Notes: a model not told the origin generated them from the letters alone. 37,725 nt of DNA from Comamonadaceae bacterium (GCA_947372495.1 CANBTZ010000003.1:1-37725), one strand, 5' to 3'; shown: positions 1-9,785, counted from the first letter of the stretch. Program-made: numbers and translations.

Positions 1-416
1 ACCAGATCAAACGCACCCGCCGTCAAACGCTGCATGGCGGCCACAGCGTCGCCGCGCTGGACCTGCACACCCGTGGCTTTGAGACGCTCGACCTGTTGCA
101 ACAAGGCTTTGACCAGCTCCGGGTCTTGCTCCAGCGCCACCACATGCGAGGCGCCGCGCGAAGCCGCTTCCAGGCCCAGCGCACCCGTGCCAGCAAAGGC
201 ATCCACGCAGCGCCAGCCTGTCAGGTCTTGGCCCAGCCAGTTGAAGAGCGTTTCACGGACACGGTCGGGCGTGGGGCGCAAGCCCGGCTTGTCGAGCACT
301 TTGAGCAAGGTGCGACGCCACTGCCCGCCAATGATGCGGATCTCATGGCTCGGCTGGCTGCGCGTGCGTGCAGGGGCTGTTGGTTTTTTGGGGGTTTGAG
401 AAGACTTGGGGCGCAT
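1..416 (-). CDS. rsmD: 16S rRNA (guanine(966)-N(2))-methyltransferase RsmD, 3' truncated by window edge
   Basis: Reverse-strand translation MRPKSSQTPKKPTAPARTRSQPSHEIRIIGGQWRRTLLKVLDKPGLRPTPDRVRETLFNWLGQDLTGWRCVDAFAGTGALGLEAASRG... with the RsmD IIGGxWR, RPTxDRVRETLFNWL and DxFAGTGALGLEAxSRGA motifs; absent from the ORF track because it runs off the edge. Confidence 0.9.
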   Translation of the reverse strand, partial: MRPKSSQTPKKPTAPARTRSQPSHEIRIIGGQWRRTLLKVLDKPGLRPTPDRVRETLFNWLGQDLTGWRCVDAFAGTGALGLEAASRGASHVVALEQDPELVKALLQQVERLKATGVQVQRGDAVAAMQRLTAGAFDL

Positions 417-551
417 GGGGCGCAAGTGTAAATGCAGCCTGCCGCCAGTGGATGTGCCCAAAGAAAACAGCCAGCGCCCGGCATGGGTTGGCTGGCTGTT
501 GATCCCGTGGCCTCATGCCCGAGAGGCAAGAGGCACAGACTCAGCAACGCA

Positions 552-848
552 TCACTTGGACACGGTCGCCGCTGGTGCGGCTTTCAGGGCCACCTTCTGG
601 ACGTCGGCTTTGGGTTGCGATTTTTTCTCGTCTTTGGCTGCTTTGGCATCGGCCTTGGCTTTCACTTTGGCAGCCTTGGCTTGGGCTTTGGCTTCGGACT
701 TGATGGTTTTTTGATCGGCTTTGACCTCGGCCTTGGCAGGGGTCACCACCGCAGCAGGTGCGGCTGGTGCAGGGCTGGCAGCAGGCGCTTGTGCGAAGGC
801 ACCAACAGCAAAGAAACCAGCGATCAGGGTAGCGAGCAGTTTGTTCAT
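552..848 (-). CDS. Secreted/periplasmic Lys-Ala-rich low-complexity hypothetical protein (98 aa)
   Basis: MNKLLATLIAGFFAVGAFAQAPAASPAPAAPAA... signal-peptide-like N-terminus followed by a KAxAKA-rich body; start chosen at the signal peptide Met. Confidence 0.6.
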   Translation of the reverse strand: MNKLLATLIAGFFAVGAFAQAPAASPAPAAPAAVVTPAKAEVKADQKTIKSEAKAQAKAAKVKAKADAKAAKDEKKSQPKADVQKVALKAAPAATVSK

Positions 849-1194
849 GAGAGTGAGTCCTTCATTTCGGTTTTCAGCCCAACACTGTGTTGAACTTGAA
901 TCTACAACGCGACCTGATCTGCGCTTGATGACGCGAAGGAATGCACAGTTGTAACGCCTTGTGTCACACGCTTTGTGCAGGCCAATGCGCACCTCAGGCG
1001 TTCAGATGCGCGCATTGGCCAAGCTGTTGGGATGAGGATGGTGGCACTGGACTGGTTGCTGGACATGCGCCATGCGCTCAACTTGAGCGCGCACGTTGGC
1101 GTGCTGCTCTGGGTGGCTTGGGTGCCTGATTTCACTCGTCCACACAGGCGGGATCCGGGTTTCATAAAATCAAGGGGCTTACACTCAGTCCAAC

Positions 1195-2247
1195 ATGTTC
1201 AGTTTCTTCCGAAAAAAGCCTCCCCAGCCCGCCACGCCTGTTGTGGCAGACACGCACGCCGCGCCTACAACCCCAAGCACCTCGCTGGCGCAAAGTGCAG
1301 CTCAAGCTGCTCCCGAAGCTGGCCCAGCACCTGTGCCAGCCCAAGCCCCACGCCAAAGCTGGATGGAGCGCCTCAAATCCGGTTTGCGCAAAACCGGCAC
1401 GAGCATCACGACCGTGTTCACCGGCACCAAGATCGACGACGAACTCTACGAAGAGCTCGAAACCGCCCTCTTGATGGCCGACACGGGCGTCAAGGCCACC
1501 GAACACCTGCTGCAAGACCTCAAGCGCCGTGTCAAGGACAGCAAGGCCACTGAACCCGCTCAGGTCAAAGGCTTGCTCATGGACGCGATCACCGATTTGC
1601 TGGCCCCGCTGCAAAAGCCATTGCAAATCGGCGCCCACCAACCCACTGTGATCATGGTGGCTGGCGTGAATGGCGCTGGCAAAACCACCTCCATTGGCAA
1701 ACTGACCAAGCACCTGGCCAACAGCGGTGCGAGCGTGCTGCTGGCTGCCGCAGACACTTTCCGCGCTGCAGCCAAAGAGCAGCTGGCGGTCTGGGCCGAC
1801 CGCAACACGGTTGAAATCATCAGCCAAGAAGGCGGCGACCCAGCCGCTGTGAGCTTTGACGCCGTGAGCGCAGGTCGCGCCCGGGGCAAAGACGTGGTGC
1901 TGGTGGACACGGCAGGCCGCCTGCCCACCCAACTGCACCTGATGGAAGAGCTCAAAAAAATCAAACGCGTGGTGCAAAAAGCCGACGCCACAGCGCCACA
2001 CGAGGTGCTGTTGGTGATCGACGGCAACACGGGGCAAAACGCCCTGGCGCAGGTCAAATCGTTTGACGAAGCGTTGGGCCTGACGGGCCTGATCGTGACC
2101 AAACTCGACGGCACCGCCAAGGGTGGCGTGCTGTGCGCCATCGCCCGCGAAAAAGCCATTCCGGTGTACTTCATCGGGGTCGGTGAAAAACTGGAAGACT
2201 TGGAAACCTTTGACGCCCGCGAATTCGCGCAGGCGCTGCTGAGCTGA
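1195..2247 (+). CDS. ftsY: Signal recognition particle receptor FtsY
   Basis: SRP GTPase motifs GVNGAGKTTSIGKL, DTFRAAAKEQL, DTAGRLPTQ, TKLDGTAKGG. Confidence 0.96.
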   Translation: MFSFFRKKPPQPATPVVADTHAAPTTPSTSLAQSAAQAAPEAGPAPVPAQAPRQSWMERLKSGLRKTGTSITTVFTGTKIDDELYEELETALLMADTGVKATEHLLQDLKRRVKDSKATEPAQVKGLLMDAITDLLAPLQKPLQIGAHQPTVIMVAGVNGAGKTTSIGKLTKHLANSGASVLLAAADTFRAAAKEQLAVWADRNTVEIISQEGGDPAAVSFDAVSAGRARGKDVVLVDTAGRLPTQLHLMEELKKIKRVVQKADATAPHEVLLVIDGNTGQNALAQVKSFDEALGLTGLIVTKLDGTAKGGVLCAIAREKAIPVYFIGVGEKLEDLETFDAREFAQALLS

Positions 2248-2261
2248 TCGAGACCCTTGCC

Positions 2262-3314
2262 ATGACCTCCACCAACGAACCCCGCCTCACATCCCTCTCC
2301 CACGGCGGGGGTTGCGGCTGCAAGATCGCCCCGGGTGTGCTGTCCGACATCTTGAAAAGCACCCACGCCTTGCCCGTGCCCAAGGAGTTGTTGGTCGGCA
2401 TCGAAACCGCTGACGACGCCGCGGTCTACCAACTCAATGACGAGCAAGCGCTGATCGCGACCACCGACTTTTTCATGCCCATCGTCGACGACCCCTTCGA
2501 CTTTGGCCGCATTGCCGCCACCAACGCCATCAGCGACGTGTACGCCATGGGCGGCACGCCCATCATGGCGCTGGCCCTGGTGGGCATGCCGGTCAATGTG
2601 CTGTCGGTGCAGACCATCGGACGCATCCTGGAAGGCGGCGCCAGCGTCTGCCAGGCCGCAGGCATACCAATCGCGGGCGGCCACACCATCGACTCGGTCG
2701 AACCCATTTATGGCTTGGTGGCGCTGGGCCTGGTCCACCCCGGGCGCATCAAGCGCAATGCCGACGCCCAGCCGGGCGACGTGCTGGTGCTGGGCAAACC
2801 GCTGGGCGTGGGCGTGCTGTCGGCCGCCCTCAAGAAAAACGCCCTGCCCCCCGAAGGCTATGCTCAGATGATCGCCACCACCACACAGCTCAACACGCCA
2901 GGCCCCGCTCTGGCTGCGCTGCCAGGTGTGCACGCACTGACTGACGTGACCGGCTTCGGTCTGGCGGGCCATGCGCTGGAGATGGCCCGCGGCTCGGCCT
3001 GCACCGTGACATTGGACTGGCCGCAAGTCCCCCTGCTGCCGGGTGTGCGCGAGCTGGCCAGCCAGGGCATGGTGACAGGTGCCTCTGGGCGCAATTGGGC
3101 AGGCTACGGCCAACAGGTGCGCCTGTCAGAGGGCTTTGCGGCCCCCGATCAGGCCTTGCTGAGCGACCCCCAGACCAGTGGTGGCCTGTTGGTGGCCTGC
3201 CGCCCCGACACGGTGGCCGCTGTGATGGACACTTTCAAAAAGCACGGTTTTGAGCATGCCGCCGTGATCGGTGAAGTCCAAGCCGGCCCCGCCGAACTGG
3301 TGGTTCGGGGCTGA
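2262..3314 (+). CDS. selD: Selenide, water dikinase SelD (Cys form)
   Basis: N-terminal SLSHGGGCGCKIAPGVL active-site motif, AVYQLNDEQALIATTDFFMPIVDDPFDFGRIAATNAISDVYAMGG. Confidence 0.96.
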   Translation: MTSTNEPRLTSLSHGGGCGCKIAPGVLSDILKSTHALPVPKELLVGIETADDAAVYQLNDEQALIATTDFFMPIVDDPFDFGRIAATNAISDVYAMGGTPIMALALVGMPVNVLSVQTIGRILEGGASVCQAAGIPIAGGHTIDSVEPIYGLVALGLVHPGRIKRNADAQPGDVLVLGKPLGVGVLSAALKKNALPPEGYAQMIATTTQLNTPGPALAALPGVHALTDVTGFGLAGHALEMARGSACTVTLDWPQVPLLPGVRELASQGMVTGASGRNWAGYGQQVRLSEGFAAPDQALLSDPQTSGGLLVACRPDTVAAVMDTFKKHGFEHAAVIGEVQAGPAELVVRG

Positions 3315-3366
3315 GGGGTTCGCAGGCTGGGTGCTTCACCACTTGTAACAATTGCCCAACAGGCCT

Positions 3367-3395
3367 GTTAGCACTCCCCTCATGAGAGTGCTAAC
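3367..3395. promoter_or_regulatory. CIRCE operator (HrcA binding site) upstream of rpoH
   Basis: TTAGCACTC (3368-3376), 9-nt spacer, GAGTGCTAA (3386-3394): perfect consensus inverted repeat, extended by one G/C pair on each side. Confidence 0.93.
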
Positions 3396-3424
3396 ATCGG
3401 GTCAATTCTGAAAGGAGTTCTGGA

Positions 3425-4357
3425 ATGAACATTCAAACTGGATCCCCGGCCACCTCGGTGACGCTGAGCAACCCTTGGGCCGTGGTGCCCTCGCTCGGCC
3501 ATCTGGACGCTTACATATCTGCGGTCAACCGCATGCCCATGCTCACCCTCGAGGAAGAGCAAGCCGCCGCCCGCCAGCTCAAAAACGAGGACAACCTTGA
3601 AGCCGCCCGCAAATTGGTGCTCTCGCACTTGCGGCTGGTGGTTTCGGTCTCGCGCCAGTACTTGGGCTACGGCCTGCCCCACGGCGACCTGATTCAAGAA
3701 GGCAACATTGGCCTCATGAAGGCGGTCAAACGCTTTGACCCAGACCAAGGCGTGCGACTGGTGAGCTACGCGCTGCACTGGATCAAGGCCGAAATCCACG
3801 AGTACATCCTGAAAAACTGGCGCATGGTCAAGGTGGCCACCACCAAGGCCCAGCGCAAGCTGTTTTTCAACCTGCGCTCGATGAAGCAAGGCTTCAAAGC
3901 CGAGCTCGATGAAGGCACGCACCGCGACACCTTGTCCCCCGCCGAGGTGGACAAAATGGCCAGCCAACTGAACGTCAAGCGCGAAGAAGTGCTGGAGATG
4001 GAAACCCGCATGTCCGGCGGCGATGTGCTGCTGGACCCGGCACCCAGCGATGACGGCGAGCAGGCCTTTGGCCCCATCGCTTACTTGGCCGACGCCAACC
4101 ACGAACCCACGGCCATGATCGAAGCGCACCAGCGCGACTTGATGGCGAGCGACGGCCTGATGACCGCGTTGAGTGCACTTGACGAACGCAGCCGCCGCAT
4201 CGTCGAAGAGCGCTGGCTCAAGGTCAACGACAACGGCTCCGGCGGCATGACGCTGCACGAACTGGCTGCCGAATACGGCGTCAGCGCCGAACGCATTCGC
4301 CAGATCGAAGTGGCGGCCATGAAGAAAATGAAAAAATCACTGGTCGAATACGCTTGA
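3425..4357 (+). CDS. rpoH: RNA polymerase sigma-32 factor RpoH
   Basis: DLIQEGNIGLMKAVKRFDPDQGVRLVSYALHWIKAEIHEYILKNWRMVKVATTKAQRKLFFNLR (RpoH box QRKLFFNLR) and C-terminal region 4 HTH. Confidence 0.96.
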   Translation: MNIQTGSPATSVTLSNPWAVVPSLGHLDAYISAVNRMPMLTLEEEQAAARQLKNEDNLEAARKLVLSHLRLVVSVSRQYLGYGLPHGDLIQEGNIGLMKAVKRFDPDQGVRLVSYALHWIKAEIHEYILKNWRMVKVATTKAQRKLFFNLRSMKQGFKAELDEGTHRDTLSPAEVDKMASQLNVKREEVLEMETRMSGGDVLLDPAPSDDGEQAFGPIAYLADANHEPTAMIEAHQRDLMASDGLMTALSALDERSRRIVEERWLKVNDNGSGGMTLHELAAEYGVSAERIRQIEVAAMKKMKKSLVEYA

Positions 4358-4374
4358 GCGTGTTGGCCTGATCC

Positions 4375-4402
4375 AGACCCGGTTGTGACCGGGTCTTTTT
4401 TT
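4375..4402 (+). terminator. Rho-independent terminator after rpoH
   Basis: AGACCCGG-TTGTGA-CCGGGTCT followed by a T tract. Confidence 0.9.
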
Positions 4403-4473
4403 GCCTGTGGATGGCACCCGCCACCTATGGCCCACACCTTTAAGATCAGCGCTCACCGCTCTTCGAGATTGAC

Positions 4474-5454
4474 ATGTCCACTTTGCCTCTGCACCGCTTC
4501 TTGATGGCCCTGACTGGGCTGCTGTTGACCGTAGCCAACCCTGGGGCACACGCCAGCGAATGGCCCACGCACACACTGCGTCTGGTCGTCGGCTTTCCGG
4601 CGGGTTCCAGCCCCGACCTGACCGCCCGTGCCCTGGCCGAGCCTTTGGGCAAGGCACTGGGGCAGACGGTGGTCGTAGACAACAAGGTGGGCGCTGGCGG
4701 CAACATCGCTGCCGACGCCGTGGCTAAAGCCACAGACGGCCACACCTTGGGGCTGATGATCAACGGCAACATGACGGTGGCCCGCATCCTGAACCCCAAG
4801 CTGGCGTATGACCCGCTCAAGGACCTGGCCCCCGTGAGCCTGATCGGCACCGCGCCGCTGCTGCTGGCTGCACCCCTAGGGGCCTCAGGCCAAACGCCAG
4901 CCCAATGGCTGGCCGAAGCCCGCCAAAACGGCCAGCAACTGAGCTACGGCTCGCCAGGTGTGGGTACGGTGGCACACCTGGGCATGGAGCTGCTCAAAGC
5001 GCGCACAGGGCTCGACCCGGTCCATGTGCCCTACCCCGGCAACCCTCAAATCATCAACGCCATGATGGGTGGCCAGATTCAGCTGGCTTTGCTGCCACCA
5101 GCGATGGCGCTCACGCAAATCCGAGCGGGTAAATTGCGGGCCATCGGCATGACCAGCAGCAGCCGCAGCACTTTGGCACCCGATGTGCCGAGTCTTTCGG
5201 AATCTGGGGTGAAAAACTACCAGCTCGAAATCTGGAACGCAGTGGCTGCTCCCGCGTCCATGCCGACGAAGCACATCCAGAAACTGTCTGCAGCCGTCAG
5301 CGACATCGTGCGCTCGCCCGACATGCGATCCCGCTTGTTCCAGCAGGGCTGGCAGGTGGTGGGCTCATCGCCCGAAGGCCTGAAGAACCGGATTGAAGCC
5401 GACACCCAAAGTCTGGGCGACATCGTGCGCAAGCAGAACATCCAGGTCAACTGA
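4474..5454 (+). CDS. Bug/TctC family tripartite tricarboxylate transporter substrate-binding protein
   Basis: Signal peptide then WPTHTLRLVVGFPAGSSPDLTARALAEPLGKALGQTVVVDNKVGAGGNIAADAVAKA, typical Bug family. Confidence 0.93.
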   Translation: MSTLPLHRFLMALTGLLLTVANPGAHASEWPTHTLRLVVGFPAGSSPDLTARALAEPLGKALGQTVVVDNKVGAGGNIAADAVAKATDGHTLGLMINGNMTVARILNPKLAYDPLKDLAPVSLIGTAPLLLAAPLGASGQTPAQWLAEARQNGQQLSYGSPGVGTVAHLGMELLKARTGLDPVHVPYPGNPQIINAMMGGQIQLALLPPAMALTQIRAGKLRAIGMTSSSRSTLAPDVPSLSESGVKNYQLEIWNAVAAPASMPTKHIQKLSAAVSDIVRSPDMRSRLFQQGWQVVGSSPEGLKNRIEADTQSLGDIVRKQNIQVN

Positions 5455-5483
5455 CCTGGACGGGACTGGCGCACAGGGCTGGC

Positions 5484-6077
5484 TCAGGTCCCTTTGAGCA
5501 AGATTTTCACGTCTTGCGCCAGCGCGGGTGCACCGCTGCCGTAGCGGTTGTACAAGCGCACGCGCCCTTGCGTGTCAAAGGTGTAGCTGCCTGCGGAGTG
5601 GTCCATGGTGTAGCTGGTCGCACTCTTGCCTTCGACCTTCTTGTAGTAAATCTTGAAATCCTTGGCCACTGCAGCCAGCTGCTCGGGCGTGGCACGCAAG
5701 GCGATGAACGTGGGGTCAAAGTTGGCCATGTAGGCCTTGAGCAGTTCGGCCGTGTCGCGCTCGGGGTCGATGGTGATGAAGACCCCCTGCAACTTGTCGC
5801 CATCGGGTCCCAGCAACTGTTTGACCTGCGCCAGCTCTTGCATGGAAGTGGGGCACACATCGGGGCACTGGGTGTAGCCAAAGAACACGACCACGACCTT
5901 GCCCGCAAAGTCCTTGAGCGTGCGCACCTGGCCATGCTGGTCAGGCAGTTCCCAACCCTTGGCGTAATCGGCCCCGGTGATGTCGACGCCTTTGAAGGCG
6001 GGCTTGTCCTGGCCGCAGGCCGCGAGCAGGGACAGCGCAGCCGCCGACAGGGCAGCCAAAAATTGACGTTTGATCAT
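5484..6077 (-). CDS. SCO1/SenC family copper chaperone for cytochrome c oxidase (lipoprotein)
   Basis: Lipobox LLAAC, VVFFGYTQCPDVCPTSMQEL CX3C copper motif; start placed at MIKRQF. Confidence 0.94.
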   Translation of the reverse strand: MIKRQFLAALSAAALSLLAACGQDKPAFKGVDITGADYAKGWELPDQHGQVRTLKDFAGKVVVVFFGYTQCPDVCPTSMQELAQVKQLLGPDGDKLQGVFITIDPERDTAELLKAYMANFDPTFIALRATPEQLAAVAKDFKIYYKKVEGKSATSYTMDHSAGSYTFDTQGRVRLYNRYGSGAPALAQDVKILLKGT

Positions 6078-6084
6078 ACCCACC

Positions 6085-6981
6085 TCAGAACAGGTAATGG
6101 TCCACCAGCAACGCGGCAAACAAGGCGCTCAGGTGGATGAGTGAGAAACGGAAAGTCTTGCGCGCCAACTCGTCCGAATATTGCCGCCACAGGGCCACGG
6201 CGTAGCCAATGAAGCCGATGTTCAGTACGACGGCAAAAAACAAATACAGCCAACCGCTCATAAGGGTCATGAAGGGCAACAAGCACGCAGCCAACAGCAC
6301 GATGGTGTAGAGCAAGATCTGCAAACGGGTGAACTCGTTGCCGTGCGTGACCGGCAGCATGGGCAGGCCCGATTTGCGGTAGTCCTCCACGCGGTACAGG
6401 GCCAGCGCCCAAAAGTGCGGTGGGGTCCACAAGAAAATGATGAGGAACAGGATCAAAGCCTGGTAACCCACATCACCGGTCATGGCCGCCCAGCCCAGCA
6501 CGGGCGGCATGGCACCGCTTGCACCACCAATGACGATGTTTTGCGGCGTGAGCGGCTTGAGGATCACGGTGTAAATGACGGCGTAACCCACAAAGGTGGC
6601 AAAGGTCAGCCACATGGTCAAGGGATTGACCATCACGTACAACACCGCCGAGCCTGCAACGCACAAAGCGCCCGAAAACAGCAAGGCTTGGCGGTCGCTG
6701 AGTTCGCCCTTGGCCGTGGGACGCCAAGCGGTGCGCTTCATCTTGGCGTCAATGGTTTTTTCGACCAAGCAGTTGAACGCGGCTGCAGCCCCGGCCACCA
6801 ACCAAATGCCTGCACAGGCCCAAAGACCCAGCACCAGCTCAGGCACACTGGGCAGCCCTGGAACGGCCAGCACCATGCCAATCAAGGCACAAAAAACAAT
6901 GAGCTGCACCACGCGTGGCTTGGTCAGCGCGTAGTACTGCCGCCAAACGGTCGTTGCAGAAAAAGCAGAGGCAGAGGTCAT
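6085..6981 (-). CDS. ctaB: Protoheme IX farnesyltransferase
   Basis: UbiA-type: [70 protein letters not shown]. Confidence 0.96.
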   Translation of the reverse strand: MTSASAFSATTVWRQYYALTKPRVVQLIVFCALIGMVLAVPGLPSVPELVLGLWACAGIWLVAGAAAAFNCLVEKTIDAKMKRTAWRPTAKGELSDRQALLFSGALCVAGSAVLYVMVNPLTMWLTFATFVGYAVIYTVILKPLTPQNIVIGGASGAMPPVLGWAAMTGDVGYQALILFLIIFLWTPPHFWALALYRVEDYRKSGLPMLPVTHGNEFTRLQILLYTIVLLAACLLPFMTLMSGWLYLFFAVVLNIGFIGYAVALWRQYSDELARKTFRFSLIHLSALFAALLVDHYLF

Positions 6982-8111
6982 GCGACAGGCCTTGAATCCA
7001 TAAAAAGTTGCGAAGCCACCGAAGTGGTGCTGAGCGACAAAGCCCAGGTCAGAGTCATCATCAATGCCGCTGCACCGCCCGTGTGCAGCACGGCTGAGAA
7101 CAAGGGCCAGTCCAACACCACGTTGGACAGGCCCGTGAAAAATTGCAGCACCGACAGCGCCAACAGCGCCTGCGCAGGACGAACCAAGCCCGGCTGCAAA
7201 CGCAGTCGCCAGCCCACACCGAGCAACACCGCCAAGACGACCCAGGCCATGCAGCGGTGGATGTAATGGATGCTGGCCAGCGCCGAGAAGGGCAAAGGCT
7301 GTCCATCGGAGCCCAGCCCCAGTTCACGCCAAAGCCTGAAACCCAGCCCATTCATCTCGGGCCACCATTGGCCCTGACAAGTTGGAAAGTCACTGCACGC
7401 CAGCACCGCGTAATTGGTGCTCACCCAAGCGCCCAAGGCGATTTGCAGCCACAGCAGCAACCAGACCGCCACCAGAGCCCAACGCAGACCACGCGGGATG
7501 ACGACACTGCGCCAGCCTTCGTAGCGCACGGCCTGCATCACCAGCAAAGCCAGCAATCCGATGGCCAACAGCAGGTGCAAGCTCACGATGAGCGGAAACA
7601 GCTTCATGGTCACGGTGAGTGCACCAAAAGCACCCTGCAAGCAAACCCAAACCAAGCTCAACAGCGGCCAGCCTGGGTGAACCGCCAAGCGGCGGTCACG
7701 CCACCACTGACGCCAAGTCAGCGCGCACAAAGCGATGATCAAAACCCCGACGCCTGTGGCCATGTAGCGGTGGACCATTTCAATCCAAGCCTTGCCGTGG
7801 GTCACCGGACCCGTGGGCATGGCCGCCTGGGCTTGAGCAATGTCATGGTGTGCCCCCAGCGGGGTGGCGCTGCCGTAGCAGCCTGGCCAATCGGGGCAGC
7901 CCAGACCCGAGTCGGTCAGTCGCGTGAAGGCCCCCACCAGAACCAACTCGAAGGTGAGGATCAGCGTGAGCACGGTCAGCGCCTTCAAGCGCCGCGCAGG
8001 CCCTGCCGTGCGGTGCTGCCGCCAAGTCCAGAACAAGGGCAGGCCCGCCACCAGCAGGCCCACACCCATGAGCTGCAAGGCCGGGCTGAGGTTGTACAAA
8101 TCCACCTGCAT
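6978..8111 (-). CDS. ctaA: Heme A synthase (COX15/CtaA)
   Basis: Multi-TM protein with [45 protein letters not shown]; 4-nt overlap with ctaB; start placed at MQVDLYN. Confidence 0.94.
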   Translation of the reverse strand: MQVDLYNLSPALQLMGVGLLVAGLPLFWTWRQHRTAGPARRLKALTVLTLILTFELVLVGAFTRLTDSGLGCPDWPGCYGSATPLGAHHDIAQAQAAMPTGPVTHGKAWIEMVHRYMATGVGVLIIALCALTWRQWWRDRRLAVHPGWPLLSLVWVCLQGAFGALTVTMKLFPLIVSLHLLLAIGLLALLVMQAVRYEGWRSVVIPRGLRWALVAVWLLLWLQIALGAWVSTNYAVLACSDFPTCQGQWWPEMNGLGFRLWRELGLGSDGQPLPFSALASIHYIHRCMAWVVLAVLLGVGWRLRLQPGLVRPAQALLALSVLQFFTGLSNVVLDWPLFSAVLHTGGAAALMMTLTWALSLSTTSVASQLFMDSRPVA

Positions 8112-8115
8112 GGTG

Positions 8116-8829
8116 TCAGCGTCCCGGCTGGTCCCAGGACGCAGAGGCGCGCATGAGGCGCTCCAAGTCACGTTTGGCTTTGGAGGCCGCGGTCATGTCC
8201 ATGTGGGCCGGAAAACGCATCATCCAGTTGCCCATCGGGTCAACCACATACAAATGGTCTTGCAGCGCGTGTCCGGGTGCAGGACTCAACCAACTTTGCA
8301 GTGTGGCGGCGTCCATGCGCAGCGCTTGTGAAGGGTCCAGTGCCGGCAACAATTTGGTCGGCACGGCTGCTTCGTCGTTGATCAGCCACAACCTGTCCAG
8401 ACGGTCTTTGTCTTTGCCAAGTACCTCGCGCAGCTGGCGCTGAAAATACAGGTTCTGCTGGCATGCCGCATCGCATGCACCGCTGCCCACCGACACCAAG
8501 AGCCATTGCCCCTTGAGGCTGGACAACTGCAGTGCTTTGCCCTGCATGTCACGCACCGTGGCTTGCGGCATGTCTTTCGGGGGCGTGACCAGTTCGCCGT
8601 AGTTGCGACGGCTCTCAGGGCGGATCACGTAATACGTGACATACGAAGCGATCACGGGCGCGGCGCACACCAGCATCACCATCAGCATCTTGAAGCGGCC
8701 AGAGACGGTTCGGCGCTCATCGGCCTGAGCCACCTCGCCTGGTGCTGGCATGTCGTGCACGGTCATGGCCAAGGGCACATCAACCGTTTTTTTGTTTTCT
8801 GAGGGGTTGGACAATTTGGAACCAGACAT
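8116..8829 (-). CDS. Membrane-anchored thioredoxin-fold/SCO-like protein of the cytochrome oxidase cluster
   Basis: One N-terminal TM, then MQGKALQLSSLKGQWLLVSVGSGACDAACQQNLYFQRQLREVLGKDKDRLDRLWLI with a CX3C motif; embedded in the cta operon. Confidence 0.75.
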   Translation of the reverse strand: MSGSKLSNPSENKKTVDVPLAMTVHDMPAPGEVAQADERRTVSGRFKMLMVMLVCAAPVIASYVTYYVIRPESRRNYGELVTPPKDMPQATVRDMQGKALQLSSLKGQWLLVSVGSGACDAACQQNLYFQRQLREVLGKDKDRLDRLWLINDEAAVPTKLLPALDPSQALRMDAATLQSWLSPAPGHALQDHLYVVDPMGNWMMRFPAHMDMTAASKAKRDLERLMRASASWDQPGR

Positions 8830-9523
8830 AAAGTAAGGCGATCAGGGCACTGAGCCCGAACCACTGGAATGCATAACCATGGTGTTTTTCGATGCCCGAA
8901 GCCACTTGTGGCCACTCGCGCAACAAGCCTTCGCTGGCGGGGCCGGCTTGTGCCGCGCTGACTTCCAAGAGCGGCAAGCCTGTTTCAGCACGAAAATCAT
9001 TCAAGTCGAGATTTTGCCGTATCGGGCCCCGCTCCACGCCAGCGAAGTCATACATCCGTGAAGGCCATGGGGCCAAATGCGCTTGCAGGCTCACCTCGCC
9101 CTCGGGGGTGCTGACTTGCGGCAAGCTTTGGCGGTCAGTGAAGGACCGCGCCACCCAGCCGCGTTGCACCAAGATCGCGGCATCTGTCCCAGTCAGCACC
9201 AAGGGGGTCACCACATAAAAGCCTGCACGGCCTTGCATCTGCCGGTTGTCGAGGTAGACGGTTTTGGGGGCTTCCCAGCGGCCTTTGAGCAGCACGGGTC
9301 GGTGCAACAGGGCTTGGCGCTTTTCCAAACCCTCATCAGGCCGACCCAAGTCAACGCCCAGCACTGGCGCCATGGCCGCTTGCGAAAGCCTTTGGTCCAC
9401 GAGCAGCTGCTTTTCATCGGCCCGCCTCAGTTGCCAACGGCCCAAAGCCGCCGAAGCCAGCACCCCAAGGAGCGCAGCCAGCAGAATCAAGGAACGCCCC
9501 CAGGACAAGGAGCGCCCAGTCAT
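8780..9523 (-). CDS. SURF1 family cytochrome oxidase biogenesis protein
   Basis: LGRWQLRRADEKQLL, VYLDNRQMQGRAGFYVVTPL, VQRGWVARSFTDRQSLP, HHGYAFQWFGLSALIALLYVWF. Confidence 0.93.
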   Translation of the reverse strand: MTGRSLSWGRSLILLAALLGVLASAALGRWQLRRADEKQLLVDQRLSQAAMAPVLGVDLGRPDEGLEKRQALLHRPVLLKGRWEAPKTVYLDNRQMQGRAGFYVVTPLVLTGTDAAILVQRGWVARSFTDRQSLPQVSTPEGEVSLQAHLAPWPSRMYDFAGVERGPIRQNLDLNDFRAETGLPLLEVSAAQAGPASEGLLREWPQVASGIEKHHGYAFQWFGLSALIALLYVWFQIVQPLRKQKNG

Positions 9524-9538
9524 TGGATAATCCCGTTC

Positions 9539-9772
9539 ATGAAAATCCTTGTTGCATTTGCATTTGTGGCCATTTTGGCCAGTCTGGCCATGGCCTTGGT
9601 GTACATGATGCGCGGCGGCGCACCCAGTTCAGAAGGCCAACCGCGGCCCAAAGGCAATATGGCGCGGGCATTGGCTTTTCGGGTCGGATTTTCCATCCTG
9701 CTGTTCATCTGTGTCCTCATCTCTTGGAAGATGGGCTGGATTCAGCCTTCGGGTATTCCGGCCGGCGCCTGA
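9539..9772 (+). CDS. Small two-TM protein (DUF2909-type twin transmembrane protein)
   Basis: MKILVAFAFVAILASLAMALVYMMRGG...MARALAFRVGFSILLFICVLISWKMGWIQPSGIPAGA, 77 aa; start refined within ORF 9077..9772. Confidence 0.8.
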   Translation: MKILVAFAFVAILASLAMALVYMMRGGAPSSEGQPRPKGNMARALAFRVGFSILLFICVLISWKMGWIQPSGIPAGA

Positions 9773-9785
9773 TTTGCCACCACAC

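Noticed and set aside
902-1165. Short ORFs between the Lys/Ala-rich gene and ftsY
   Set aside because: No recognisable domain, no clear RBS and overlapping alternatives on both strands; treated as intergenic.
1560-3113. 517-aa minus-strand ORF opposite ftsY/selD
   Set aside because: Antisense to two clearly recognised genes; low-complexity His/Gly/Ala/Gln composition typical of shadow ORFs in GC-rich codon-biased DNA.
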